The notes beneath the pieces were generated by a model, which saw only the letters and a program-made list of their open reading frames with translations, did not search any database and was not told the DNA's origin. Shown piece after piece: positions 42,547-51,368 of a stretch of DNA of 64,000 nucleotides. The stretch lies in NCBI RefSeq assembly GCF_042665545.1, contig NZ_JBHTCM010000008.1:14382-78381 (forward strand), given 5' to 3'. Source of the stretch: Rhodocista pekingensis (GTDB lineage: Bacteria > Pseudomonadota > Alphaproteobacteria > Azospirillales > Azospirillaceae). A program made the translations under genes and the position numbers. How positions within the stretch are numbered: position 1 is the first letter of the stretch; each line of letters starts with the position of its first letter.

Positions 42547-42693
42547 CGCGGCCCCCGGCGGCGGAAAAGGCGATTGCCCGACCTTACGGCAGGTAGCATA
42601 TAGGGAAGCCGAAACTGGACCTGCGCCGACCGGGGCGGGGCCGCAACCCGATCCCGCCTTGCGCCGGGTCATCCTGTTCCGAGGTCCCACTGT

Positions 42694-43455
42694 ATGGGCG
42701 TTCAAAGCGTTTCCGAGCGTTCCGGCTTCCTGAAGCTGCTCGATGAGCTGCGCTGGATCGCCGGGGGTATCCTTCTCGCCCTGATGATCCGGACGTTCGC
42801 CTACGAACCGTTCAACATCCCCTCAGGCTCGATGATCCCCACGCTGCTGGTCGGCGACTACGTGTTCGTCTCCAAGTTCAGCTACGGCTACAGCCGCCAC
42901 ACGGTCGCCTTCGGCCAGCCGCTGTTCGACGGGCGCCTCCTGGGCGGCCTGCCGGAGCGGGGCGACGTGGCGGTGTTCAAGCTGCCGCGCGACGGCAAGA
43001 CCGACTACATCAAGCGTATCATCGGCCTGCCCGGTGACCGCATCCAGGTGATCGGCGGCGTGCTGCACATCAACGGCGAGCCGGTGAAGCGCGAGCGGAT
43101 CCAGGACCGCGTGGTGGGCGAGGTGATGGGAACGGCCATCGCCGTTCCCCAGTACATCGAGACCCTGCCGAACGGCCGCCAGCACCGCATCATCGAGCAG
43201 CTCGGTGATGCCGGCGGGCTGGACGACACTCCCGTCTATGTCGTGCCGCCGGGCAATGTCTTCGCCATGGGCGACAACCGGGACAACTCCACCGACAGCC
43301 GGGTGCTGAACCAGGTCGGTTACATTCCGGTCGAAAATCTGGTGGGACGGGCCGAGTTCATCTTCTTCTCCCTGGAAGAGGGCACCAGCTTCTGGGAGTT
43401 CTGGGAATGGCCCTGGGCCATCCGTTTCGACCGCCTGTTCGACGGGATTGAATGA
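42694..43455 (+). CDS. lepB: Signal peptidase I
   Basis: A 253-residue inner-membrane serine protease that removes Sec and Tat signal peptides. A single N-terminal membrane helix (WIAGGILLALMIRTFAYEPF) leads into catalytic Ser46 in NIPSGSMIPTLLVGDYVFV. Lys107 in DYIKRIIGLPGDRIQV completes the dyad. Box E is GDNRDNSTDSR. It overlaps rnc by four bases and lies about 150 bases after acpS. Confidence 0.96.
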   Translation: MGVQSVSERSGFLKLLDELRWIAGGILLALMIRTFAYEPFNIPSGSMIPTLLVGDYVFVSKFSYGYSRHTVAFGQPLFDGRLLGGLPERGDVAVFKLPRDGKTDYIKRIIGLPGDRIQVIGGVLHINGEPVKRERIQDRVVGEVMGTAIAVPQYIETLPNGRQHRIIEQLGDAGGLDDTPVYVVPPGNVFAMGDNRDNSTDSRVLNQVGYIPVENLVGRAEFIFFSLEEGTSFWEFWEWPWAIRFDRLFDGIE

Positions 43456-44162
43456 CCACGCACGATTGCGACAGCCCGCCGCTGTCCGAGCTTGAGACGG
43501 GTCTGGGATACCATTTCCGCCACCGTGACCTGCTGGTGCAGGCACTGACACATCCCAGCCTCGGCGGCGTCGAACGCAACGCCGGCCGCGGCTACGAACG
43601 GCTGGAGTTCCTGGGCGACCGTGTGCTCGGGCTGGTGATCGCGGAGTGGCTGCTGGAGCGTTTCCCGGCCGAGGCGGAGGGCGCGCTGGCGCGGCGCCAC
43701 ACGGCCCTGGTGCGGGCGGAGGCGCTGACCGTGGTGGCGGAAGGGATCGGGCTCGGCCCGTTCCTGCGTCTCGCCCCCAGTGAGCGGGACTCCGGCGGAC
43801 AGGCCAAGCCGGCCATCCTGGCCGACGCCTGCGAAGCGGTGATCGGCGCGATCTTCCAGGATGGCGGGCTGGACCCGGCGCGGATGCTGATCCGCACGCG
43901 CTGGACACCCTTGATCGAGGCCGACCTGTCGCCGCCGCAGGACCCCAAGACGGCGTTGCAGGAATGGGCCCTGGGCCGCGGGCGACCGTTGCCCGCCTAT
44001 GAGACATTGTCGCGCGAGGGGCCGGACCACGCCCCGGTCTTCCGGGTGCGGGTGCGGGTGGAGGGGGCCGAACCCGCCACCGCCACCGGCCCGTCCAAGC
44101 GCGCTGCGGAAAAGGCGGCGGCGGAAGCCCTGCTGCGCCAGATCAGGACCCCCAAAGGATGA
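43452..44162 (+). CDS. rnc: Ribonuclease III
   Basis: A 236-residue double-strand-specific endoribonuclease for rRNA and mRNA processing. The catalytic motif YERLEFLGDRVLGLVIAEWL and the later ILADACEAVIGAIFQDGG carry the metal-binding acidic residues. A double-stranded RNA-binding domain follows (DPKTALQEWALGRG...PSKRAAEKAAAEALL). It is translationally coupled to lepB upstream and era downstream through four-base overlaps. Confidence 0.97.
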   Translation: MTTHDCDSPPLSELETGLGYHFRHRDLLVQALTHPSLGGVERNAGRGYERLEFLGDRVLGLVIAEWLLERFPAEAEGALARRHTALVRAEALTVVAEGIGLGPFLRLAPSERDSGGQAKPAILADACEAVIGAIFQDGGLDPARMLIRTRWTPLIEADLSPPQDPKTALQEWALGRGRPLPAYETLSREGPDHAPVFRVRVRVEGAEPATATGPSKRAAEKAAAEALLRQIRTPKG

Positions 44163-45181
44163 CGACGTTCAACGACACCCCCCGGCCCGAGGACGATCTC
44201 CCCGACGACGACTTCCCCGAGGAGGAGGAGGCGTTCGAGGAGGATGCGGACGATGACGACGGGGGGGAGGGCACGCCCGAGCCGGAGCATCCGCGCTGCG
44301 GTTTCATCGCCCTGGTCGGCGCGCCGAACGCCGGCAAGTCCACCCTGCTGAATGCGCTCGTGGGCGCCAAGGTCTCCATCGTCAGCCCCAAGGTGCAGAC
44401 GACTCGCTCGCGCGTGCTCGGCATCGGCATCACCGGGGACAGCCAGCTCCTGTTCGTCGATACGCCCGGCATCTTCAAGCCGAAGCGCCGGCTGGACCGG
44501 GCCATGGTGGCGGCCGCCTGGCAGGGGGCGACGGATGCCGACCTGATCGTGATGCTGTACGACGCCTCCCACGACAGGCTGGACGAGGACACGCTCGGCA
44601 TCATCGAGCGGCTGAAGGAGGCGGGGCGCACCGCCATCCTGGCGCTGAACAAGGTCGATCTGATCAAGCGCGAGAAGCTGCTGAAGCTGGCCGCCGAGCT
44701 GGACGCCCATGGCATCTTCACCCGCACCTTCATGATCTCGGCGCTCACGGGCGACGGGCTGGCCGACCTGTCGGCCTTCCTCGCCGCCGAGGTGCCGGAA
44801 GGGCCGTGGCTCTATCCCGCCGACCAGCTCTCCGACATGCCGGAGCGGCTGCTGGCGGCGGAGGTCACGCGGGAGAAACTGTTCCTGCAACTGCACCAGG
44901 AACTGCCCTACGCCGCGACGGTGGAGACCGAGTCCTGGGAGGAGTTCGACGACGGCAGCGTCAAGATTTCCCAGGTCATCTATGTCCAGCGCGACGGTCA
45001 GAAGGCCATCGTGCTGGGCAAGGGCGGCAGCCGCATCAAGCACATCAGCACCGCCGCCCGGCAGGAGCTGGAGACCATGATGGACCGGCGCGTCCACCTG
45101 TTCCTGTTCGTCAAGGTGCGGGAGAACTGGGTGGACGATCCCGAGCGCTACCGGGACTGGGGTCTGGACTACAACGCCTGA
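44159..45181 (+). CDS. era: GTPase Era with acidic N-terminal extension
   Basis: A 340-residue essential GTPase that binds the 3' end of 16S rRNA in 30S assembly. G1 (GAPNAGKSTLLNALVG), G3 (DTPGIF), G4 (NKVD) and the KH domain (GKGGSRIKHISTAARQEL) are intact. The first 45 or so residues are an unusual run of Asp and Glu (PEDDLPDDDFPEEEEAFEEDADDDD), not part of the GTPase fold. It ends the core cluster; an unrelated minus-strand gene follows. Confidence 0.96.
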   Translation: MTTFNDTPRPEDDLPDDDFPEEEEAFEEDADDDDGGEGTPEPEHPRCGFIALVGAPNAGKSTLLNALVGAKVSIVSPKVQTTRSRVLGIGITGDSQLLFVDTPGIFKPKRRLDRAMVAAAWQGATDADLIVMLYDASHDRLDEDTLGIIERLKEAGRTAILALNKVDLIKREKLLKLAAELDAHGIFTRTFMISALTGDGLADLSAFLAAEVPEGPWLYPADQLSDMPERLLAAEVTREKLFLQLHQELPYAATVETESWEEFDDGSVKISQVIYVQRDGQKAIVLGKGGSRIKHISTAARQELETMMDRRVHLFLFVKVRENWVDDPERYRDWGLDYNA

Positions 45182-45205
45182 TCCCGTCCGGTCCGGGCGG
45201 TCCCG

Positions 45206-47329
45206 TCAGGCCGCCTGGACCAGCAGGTGGCGCTCGGCCTCCTCCGGCGGCATCGGCCGGGCGAAGAAGTAGCCCTGGGCGTACTCGCAGTGCAGGCCGC
45301 GCAGGAACGCGGCCTCCGCATCCCGCTCCACGCCTTCCGCCACCACCTCCAGATCCAGTGCTGCGGCCAGCATGGTGATGATGCGCGCGATCTCGGCCCG
45401 GCGGTCGCCGTCCGTGGCGGCCCGCACGAAGCTGCGGTCGATCTTCAGCGTGTCCACTGGATAGGAGTGCAAGTAGCTGAGGTTCGAGAAGCCGGTGCCG
45501 AAATCGTCCAGGCAGAGGCGGACGCCCAGCTTCCGGATGTCATGCAGCATCTGCACGCAGCGGGCGGTATCGTCCAGCAGCAGGCTTTCGGTGATCTCAA
45601 GTTTCAGGGCGCGGGGTTCCACGCCCGTCTCCTCCAGCACCTGGGCGACGGCGGCGGCCATGTCGTCGTCCATGAGCTGGCGGCCGGAGACGTTGACGCT
45701 GACGAACAGGTCGCGTCCCGTGCGCTGGCGCCAGTCCTTGATCTGGAGCGCGGCCTCCTTGAGGGCCCAGCGACCCAGCCGCAGGATCAGCCCCGTCTCC
45801 TCCGCCAGCGCGATGAACTCGCCGGGCAGGATGGTGCCCCGCTCCGGGTGGGACCAGCGCACCAGCGCTTCGAAGCCGGCGATGCTGCCGTCCTGCATGC
45901 GGATGATCGGCTGATAGGCCAGGAAGAGCTGGTCGCTGTCCAGCGCCACCCGGAGGTCGGATTCCGTGCGCAGCCGGGACAGGGCGCGCTCGCGCAGGGC
46001 GTCGTCGAACACTTCGATCCGGCTGCGACCGGCGGCCTTGGCCCGGAACATGGCAAGGCTGGCGTCGCGCAGCATGTCCGTCGCCGCGGCATAGCCCGTG
46101 TTGGACATGGCGAGGCCGGCCGAGCAGGTCAGCACGATCTCCCGCCCGTCGGGCAGGGTGATGGGCCGGCAGACCGCCGCGGCCAGCCGCTCGGCCGCAC
46201 TCATGGCGGCCTTGACGTCTGCTACCCCGTCCATCAGCACGCCGAACTCGTCCACCGAGGTGCGGGCGACGGTGTCGCCGCTGCGCCGGGCGTCGCCCAG
46301 CCGTCTGGCCACGATGCGCAGCACCTCGTCCCCCAGGGCGGTGCCGAGGCTGTCGTTGATGGCCTTGAACTGGTCCAGGTCGAACAGGATCAGGGCGAAC
46401 TGCGCGTCCGTCGGATGCCGGCGGCGGTCGATCGCCTGACCGATGCGGTCAAGCAGCAGGTGCCGGTTGGACAGCCCCGTCAGTCCGTCGTGGAAGGCGT
46501 CGAAGAGGAGTTGCTCCTCGGCATGCTTGCGGGCCGTGATGTCCGACATCGACCCGGCCATGCGCAGGGCCGTGCCGTTGTCGTCCCGCATCGCGGCTCC
46601 GCGCACCAGCATCCAGCATTCGGCGCCGGACGCGTGCAGCATGCGGAATTCATGCTCAAGCTGCCGGCTGCCGCCGGACAGGTGCAGGTCCATGGCCGCA
46701 CGCAGGCCGGGCAGGCAGTCGGGATGCACCCGGGCGTACCAGTCCTCGATGGTCCCGGTCATCTCCCGTTCGCCCAGGCCCAGCATCCTGGCCCAGCGGG
46801 CGGAGTAGTAGACCTCCCCCTCGGGAACCCGCCAGTCCCAGAGACCGTCGTTCGAGCCCGCGGCGGCCAGGGCGTAGCGCTCCTCGCTGAGTCGCAGCCC
46901 TTCCTCGGCGACCTTGCGGTCGGTGATGTCGATCTGCGAACCGACGATGCGCTGTGGCTCACCCTCCGCATCCAGGACGGCGATGCCACGGCAGAGCATC
47001 CAGCGCCAGCCGCCGTTGGCGTGGCGGATGCGGTATTCGATCTGGAACGGCCGCCCCCCGGCGCTGGCCTGCGCGTCCAGGGTCGCATGCAGCCAGATCA
47101 GGTCCTCGCAATGCACACGGTCCAGCCACTCGGACGGGCTGTTGCCCACCTCTTCCTCGGCAAGTCCGAGCAGCGCCTTCCAGCCGGCGGAGTAGTAGAT
47201 CAGGTCGGTCCGCAGATCCCAGTCGTACAGGCCGTCGTTGCTGGCGGCCGCGGCCAGGGCGTAGCGTTCTTCGCTGAGCCGGATCTGCCCGGCGGTGCGG
47301 GCCGTCAAGGTCGTGTGGTATGCGATCAT
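45206..47329 (-). CDS. PAS-PAS-GGDEF-EAL protein, probable c-di-GMP phosphodiesterase
   Basis: A protein of about 707 residues with two near-duplicate PAS domains, each beginning LSEERYALAAA-SNDGL-DW. A GGDEF domain follows whose signature reads TSVDEF rather than GGDEF, so cyclase activity is doubtful. An EAL domain (about 445-695) keeps its key residues: FEALVRW, VNVSGRQL, KLEITESLL, LDDFGTGFSNLSYL and KIDRSFV. It should hydrolyse c-di-GMP under control of PAS sensing. The start is uncertain: ATG 47329 is chosen, with ATG 47380 and GTG 47428 possible. It interrupts the run between era and recO. Confidence 0.9.
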   Translation of the reverse strand: MIAYHTTLTARTAGQIRLSEERYALAAAASNDGLYDWDLRTDLIYYSAGWKALLGLAEEEVGNSPSEWLDRVHCEDLIWLHATLDAQASAGGRPFQIEYRIRHANGGWRWMLCRGIAVLDAEGEPQRIVGSQIDITDRKVAEEGLRLSEERYALAAAGSNDGLWDWRVPEGEVYYSARWARMLGLGEREMTGTIEDWYARVHPDCLPGLRAAMDLHLSGGSRQLEHEFRMLHASGAECWMLVRGAAMRDDNGTALRMAGSMSDITARKHAEEQLLFDAFHDGLTGLSNRHLLLDRIGQAIDRRRHPTDAQFALILFDLDQFKAINDSLGTALGDEVLRIVARRLGDARRSGDTVARTSVDEFGVLMDGVADVKAAMSAAERLAAAVCRPITLPDGREIVLTCSAGLAMSNTGYAAATDMLRDASLAMFRAKAAGRSRIEVFDDALRERALSRLRTESDLRVALDSDQLFLAYQPIIRMQDGSIAGFEALVRWSHPERGTILPGEFIALAEETGLILRLGRWALKEAALQIKDWRQRTGRDLFVSVNVSGRQLMDDDMAAAVAQVLEETGVEPRALKLEITESLLLDDTARCVQMLHDIRKLGVRLCLDDFGTGFSNLSYLHSYPVDTLKIDRSFVRAATDGDRRAEIARIITMLAAALDLEVVAEGVERDAEAAFLRGLHCEYAQGYFFARPMPPEEAERHLLVQAA

Positions 47330-47513
47330 TCGAAACGCTCTCGGCATCCGCGGGAAGCGTCCCGCGGCTGTGCCATCCATGGATGCTAGCCCAACTTTGC
47401 CACAGCGTTCTAAATTTATCGTAATCACCGCCTCACAAGGGGCCCGCGCCCGACCTGACCTTTTGCCGCTGGTCCGGCGCGACAGCGGGGGCCGCCTCTG
47501 CTAGAACCGCGGC

Positions 47514-48266
47514 ATGGAATGGACCGACGACGCCATCGTCCTGTCCGCCCGCCCGCACGGTGAGACCGCGGCGCTGGCGGTGCTGCTGACCCGTGGCCAC
47601 GGGCGCCATGCCGGCCTGGTCCATGGCGGCCAGGGCAGCCGGATGCGGCCGGCGCTGGAGCCGGGCAGCCGTGTCGCCGCCCGTTGGGCCGCCCGGCTGG
47701 TCGAACAGCTCGGGACGCTCGCGCTGGAGCTTGAGCGGGCGACGGCGGCCGGCCTGCTGGAGGACCCGCTGCGTCTGGCCGCGCTGTCCTCGGCCTGCGC
47801 CCTGGCCGACGCGGCCCTGCCGGAGCGCGAGCCGCACCCGGCCCTGTTCGACGCCACGCTGGCGCTCTTCGACGCCTTGCAGACGGAGGTCTGGGCCGAG
47901 ATCTATGTGCGCTGGGAGATCGGGCTGCTGGAAGAGGCCGGCTTCGGCCTGGACTTCGGACGCTGTGCCGCGACCGGGATCGCGGACAACGACCAGCTCG
48001 CCTATGTCAGCCCGCGCACGGGCCGCGCCGTCTCCCTTTCCGCCGGGGAGCCGTACCGGGACAGGCTGCTGGCGCTGCCGCCGTTCCTGGTCGGACGGAG
48101 CGCCGGCGGCGCGGAGGAGGTGGTGCAAGGGCTGGCCCTGACCGGCCATTTCCTCGACCGCCATCTCTTCGCCCTGCGCCATGCCGAGGTCCCGGCCGCC
48201 CGGACGCGATTCGTGGATCGCTATCGCAAAGCGCACACAACATCTGGTATCACTCCGGCACCATGA
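47514..48266 (+). CDS. recO: DNA repair protein RecO
   Basis: A 250-residue recombination mediator that, with RecR, loads RecA on SSB-coated DNA. The OB-fold start MEWTDDAIVLSARPHGETAALAVLLTRGHGRHAGLVHGGQ and the helical C-terminal part (YVRWEIGLLEEAGFGLDFGRCAATG, PFLVG) fit the family and length. Only one cysteine is present in the zinc-site region. The stop overlaps parC as ATGA. Confidence 0.94.
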   Translation: MEWTDDAIVLSARPHGETAALAVLLTRGHGRHAGLVHGGQGSRMRPALEPGSRVAARWAARLVEQLGTLALELERATAAGLLEDPLRLAALSSACALADAALPEREPHPALFDATLALFDALQTEVWAEIYVRWEIGLLEEAGFGLDFGRCAATGIADNDQLAYVSPRTGRAVSLSAGEPYRDRLLALPPFLVGRSAGGAEEVVQGLALTGHFLDRHLFALRHAEVPAARTRFVDRYRKAHTTSGITPAP

Positions 48267-50536
48267 CCGACGCCGCCATCGAGATTCTGGACAAGCGGCT
48301 CGCCGAAGCCCTGGGCGAGCGCTACCTGTCCTATGCCCTCTCAACCATCGTGTCGCGTTCCCTGCCGGACGTGCGCGACGGGCTGAAGCCCGTGCATCGC
48401 CGGCTGCTCTACGCCATGAGCCAGCTCCGGCTGGAGCCGACGACGCCGCCGAAGAAGTCGGCCCGCGTCGTCGGCGACGTGATCGGCAAGTTCCACCCCC
48501 ATGGCGACCAGTCCGTGTACGACGCGCTGGTGCGGCTGGCGCAGGAGTTCGCGGCCCGCTATCCCCTGGTCGAGGGACAAGGCAATTTCGGCAACATCGA
48601 CGGCGATAACGCCGCGGCCATGCGCTACACCGAGGCGCGGCTGACCGAGGTCGCCAAGGCCATGCTGGCCGGCATCGACGAGGACGCCACCGACTTCCGC
48701 CCGACCTATGACGGGGAGGGGGAGGAGCCGGTGGTCCTGCCCGCGGCCTTCCCGAACCTGCTGGCGAACGGGTCGGCCGGTATCGCCGTCGGCATGGCGA
48801 CGAACATCCCGCCGCACAATGTGGGGGAGATCTGCGGCGCCCTGAACCTGATCATCGAGCGTGAGCTGCTGCCCGCCCCGGACAAGCGCCGCCCGGTGAC
48901 GGTCGAGGAGCTGGTGAGCTGGATTCCGGGACCGGACTTCCCCACCGGCGGCGTGCTGGTGGAAAGCCGGGAAAACATCCTGGAGGCCTACCGCACCGGT
49001 CGCGGCGCCTTCCGCACCCGCGCCCGCTGGCAGAAGGAGCCGCTGGCCCAGGGCACCTGGCAGGTGGTGGTGACGCAGATCCCCTACCAGGTGCAGAAGT
49101 CGCGTCTGGTCGAGAAGATCGCCGAGCTGCTGGCCGAGAAGAAGCTGCCGCTGCTGGAGGATGTGCGCGACGAATCGGCCGAGGACATCCGGCTGGTGCT
49201 GGTGCCCAAGAGCCGCAACGTCGATCCGGACGTGATGATGGAACAGATGTTCCGCAACACGGACCTGGAAACCCGCTTCAGCATGAACATGAACGTGCTG
49301 GACGCCCGCGAAGGCGGTCTGGTGCCGCGGGTGATGACCCTCTACGAGGTGCTGCGCGCCTTCCTGGAACACCGGCAGGAGGTGCTGCTCCGGCGCAGCC
49401 GCCACAGGCTGGGCGAGATCGACCACCGGCTGGAGGTGCTGGGCGGCTACCTGATCGCCTACCTGAACATCGACGAGGTCATCCGCATCATCCGCGAGGA
49501 GGACGAGCCGAAGCGGGAGCTGATGGCCCGCTTCAGCCTCACGGACGTGCAGGCCGAAGCGATCCTGAACATGCGCCTGCGCTCCCTGCGGAAGCTGGAG
49601 GAGTTCGAGATCCGCAAGGAGAACGACGCCCTGACCAAGGAGCGCGGCGTTCTGGTCGGGCTTCTGGAGGACGGGCACAGGCGCTGGAAGGCCATCTCCA
49701 AGGAGGTGGCGGAGATGGACCGGAAGTTCGGCCGCGCGACCGCCCTGGGGGAGCGCCGTACCCTGGTGGGGGAGCCGCCGAAGGAGGTGGCGGTGCCGGC
49801 GGAGGCGATGATCGAACGCGAGCCGGTCACGGTCTTCCTGTCCGAGAAGGGCTGGATCCGCACCGTGCGCGGCCATCAGAGCGCGCAGGAGGTGGCCGGC
49901 ACCAAGTACAAGGACGGCGACCGCGAACGCTTCGTCCTGCATGCGGAGACGACGGACAAGCTGCTGCTCTTCGCCGGCAGCGGCAAGTTCTACACGCTCG
50001 GCGTGGACAGGCTGCCCGGCGGCCGCGGCTTCGGCGAGCCCGTGCGGCTGATGGTGGATCTGGGCGAGGCAGAGATCGTGGCGCTGCTGCGGCACCGGCC
50101 GGGGCAGAAGCTGGTCGTTGCCTCCGCCGACGGCCGCGGCTTCCAGGTCGAGGCGGACGACGTGGTCGCCCAGACCCGTGCCGGCAAGCAGGTGCTGACC
50201 CCGGCCGACGGTGTCGCCGCCGTCCTGGCCGTGCCGGTGGAGGGCGATGCGGTCGCCGTCATCGGCAACAACCGCAAGCTCCTGGTCTTCAAGCTGGAGG
50301 AACTGCCGGTGATGACCCGCGGCAAGGGCGTCCAGCTCCAGAAGTACAAGGATGCCAGCCTCTCCGACCTCAAGGTCTTCGCGCTGGCGGAGGGGCTGTC
50401 CTGGCGCATGGGCGGCAGCGGGGAGAAGACCCGCACGGTCACGCTGCCCGACCTCCAGGGCTGGGTCGCCTACCGCGGCACCCAGGGCAAGCTGCCGCCG
50501 AACGGCTTCCCGAAGGACAACCGCTTCACCGACTGA
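48263..50536 (+). CDS. parC: DNA topoisomerase IV subunit A
   Basis: A 757-residue DNA-cleaving subunit of topoisomerase IV, which decatenates daughter chromosomes. YLSYALSTIVSRSLPDVRDGLKPVHRRLLYAM, catalytic Tyr122 in AAAMRYTEARLTE, and a C-terminal beta-pinwheel (for example GWIRTVRGH, LPGGRGFGEPVRL and TRGKGVQLQKYKD) are clear. In the quinolone-resistance region (HPHGDQSVYDALV) Gln83 stands where E. coli ParC has Ser80. It starts within the recO stop. Confidence 0.96.
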   Translation: MTDAAIEILDKRLAEALGERYLSYALSTIVSRSLPDVRDGLKPVHRRLLYAMSQLRLEPTTPPKKSARVVGDVIGKFHPHGDQSVYDALVRLAQEFAARYPLVEGQGNFGNIDGDNAAAMRYTEARLTEVAKAMLAGIDEDATDFRPTYDGEGEEPVVLPAAFPNLLANGSAGIAVGMATNIPPHNVGEICGALNLIIERELLPAPDKRRPVTVEELVSWIPGPDFPTGGVLVESRENILEAYRTGRGAFRTRARWQKEPLAQGTWQVVVTQIPYQVQKSRLVEKIAELLAEKKLPLLEDVRDESAEDIRLVLVPKSRNVDPDVMMEQMFRNTDLETRFSMNMNVLDAREGGLVPRVMTLYEVLRAFLEHRQEVLLRRSRHRLGEIDHRLEVLGGYLIAYLNIDEVIRIIREEDEPKRELMARFSLTDVQAEAILNMRLRSLRKLEEFEIRKENDALTKERGVLVGLLEDGHRRWKAISKEVAEMDRKFGRATALGERRTLVGEPPKEVAVPAEAMIEREPVTVFLSEKGWIRTVRGHQSAQEVAGTKYKDGDRERFVLHAETTDKLLLFAGSGKFYTLGVDRLPGGRGFGEPVRLMVDLGEAEIVALLRHRPGQKLVVASADGRGFQVEADDVVAQTRAGKQVLTPADGVAAVLAVPVEGDAVAVIGNNRKLLVFKLEELPVMTRGKGVQLQKYKDASLSDLKVFALAEGLSWRMGGSGEKTRTVTLPDLQGWVAYRGTQGKLPPNGFPKDNRFTD

Positions 50537-50711
50537 TCCGCCACCCCCGGGCCGCCGGGCCAGGACCGGAGCACCGCTGCGGCCGCCCGCCCGCCGCCCG
50601 ATCGCCGCCCGGCTGCCAATGAGCGGTTGCGCCGCCGCGGCGTTCGGTGCGACACCAGCGGGGAAGGGCGGGCCGCTGGTGCCCGGGACTTCCTGGCGGG
50701 AGAGGCGGCGG

Positions 50712-51344
50712 ATGATCACGCTCTACAGCTTCGGCACGCCCCATGGGCATCGCGCCTCCATCATGCTGGAGGAGACGGGGTTGCCCTACCGGGTGCATCC
50801 CCTGGATTTCGACGGCGACCGCATCACCGATCCGGCGCTCCTGCGGATCAGTCCGCTCGGCCGGGTGCCGGCGATCACGGATACGATCGGCGGCCGCGAG
50901 GTGCGGGTGTTCGGCTCCGGGGCCATCCTGCTGCATCTGGCGGAGATGACGGGAACCCTGCTGCCGTCCGATCCGGCCGGCCGTGCGGAGGCGCTGAGCT
51001 GGCTGTTCCTAGGGATGACGGACCTGACGCCGGCCATGGTGGGGCATTTCCGCTTCGCCGTGCTGGCGGCGGAGAAACTGCCCTACGCCATCGGCGTCTA
51101 CCGGGACGAGATCGCCCGCTGCTGCGACGTGCTGGAGACACGGCTGGCGCGGACCCCCTATCTCGCCGGTGACGGGTACACGGTGGCCGACATCGCCGCG
51201 TTCCCCTTCATCGACGCTGCCGTTCCGGGCGGCGAACTGCTGGCGGGGCGGCCGGCCCTGGCCCGCTGGCACGCCGCCATCGCCGCCCGGCCCGCCGTGC
51301 AGCGCGGCATGGCCGTTCCCGGCCCGCGCTCCGAGAGTGTTTGA
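50712..51344 (+). CDS. Glutathione S-transferase-like protein
   Basis: A 210-residue two-domain protein. The thioredoxin-like N-terminal domain (ITLYSFGTPHGHRASIMLEETGLPYRVHPLDFD, ISPLGRVPAITD, VFGSGAILLHLAE) has the cis-Pro of GSTs, and the helical C-terminal domain contains YLAGDGYTVADIAAFPFI. It looks like the bacterial nu/YghU or beta-type group, but subclass and substrate are open. GGCGGCGG lies before the ATG at 50712. It stands between parC and the ThDP enzyme, which it converges with. Confidence 0.9.
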   Translation: MITLYSFGTPHGHRASIMLEETGLPYRVHPLDFDGDRITDPALLRISPLGRVPAITDTIGGREVRVFGSGAILLHLAEMTGTLLPSDPAGRAEALSWLFLGMTDLTPAMVGHFRFAVLAAEKLPYAIGVYRDEIARCCDVLETRLARTPYLAGDGYTVADIAAFPFIDAAVPGGELLAGRPALARWHAAIAARPAVQRGMAVPGPRSESV

Positions 51345-51368
51345 GGCCCGGCATCCTCCCGGCGGGCA

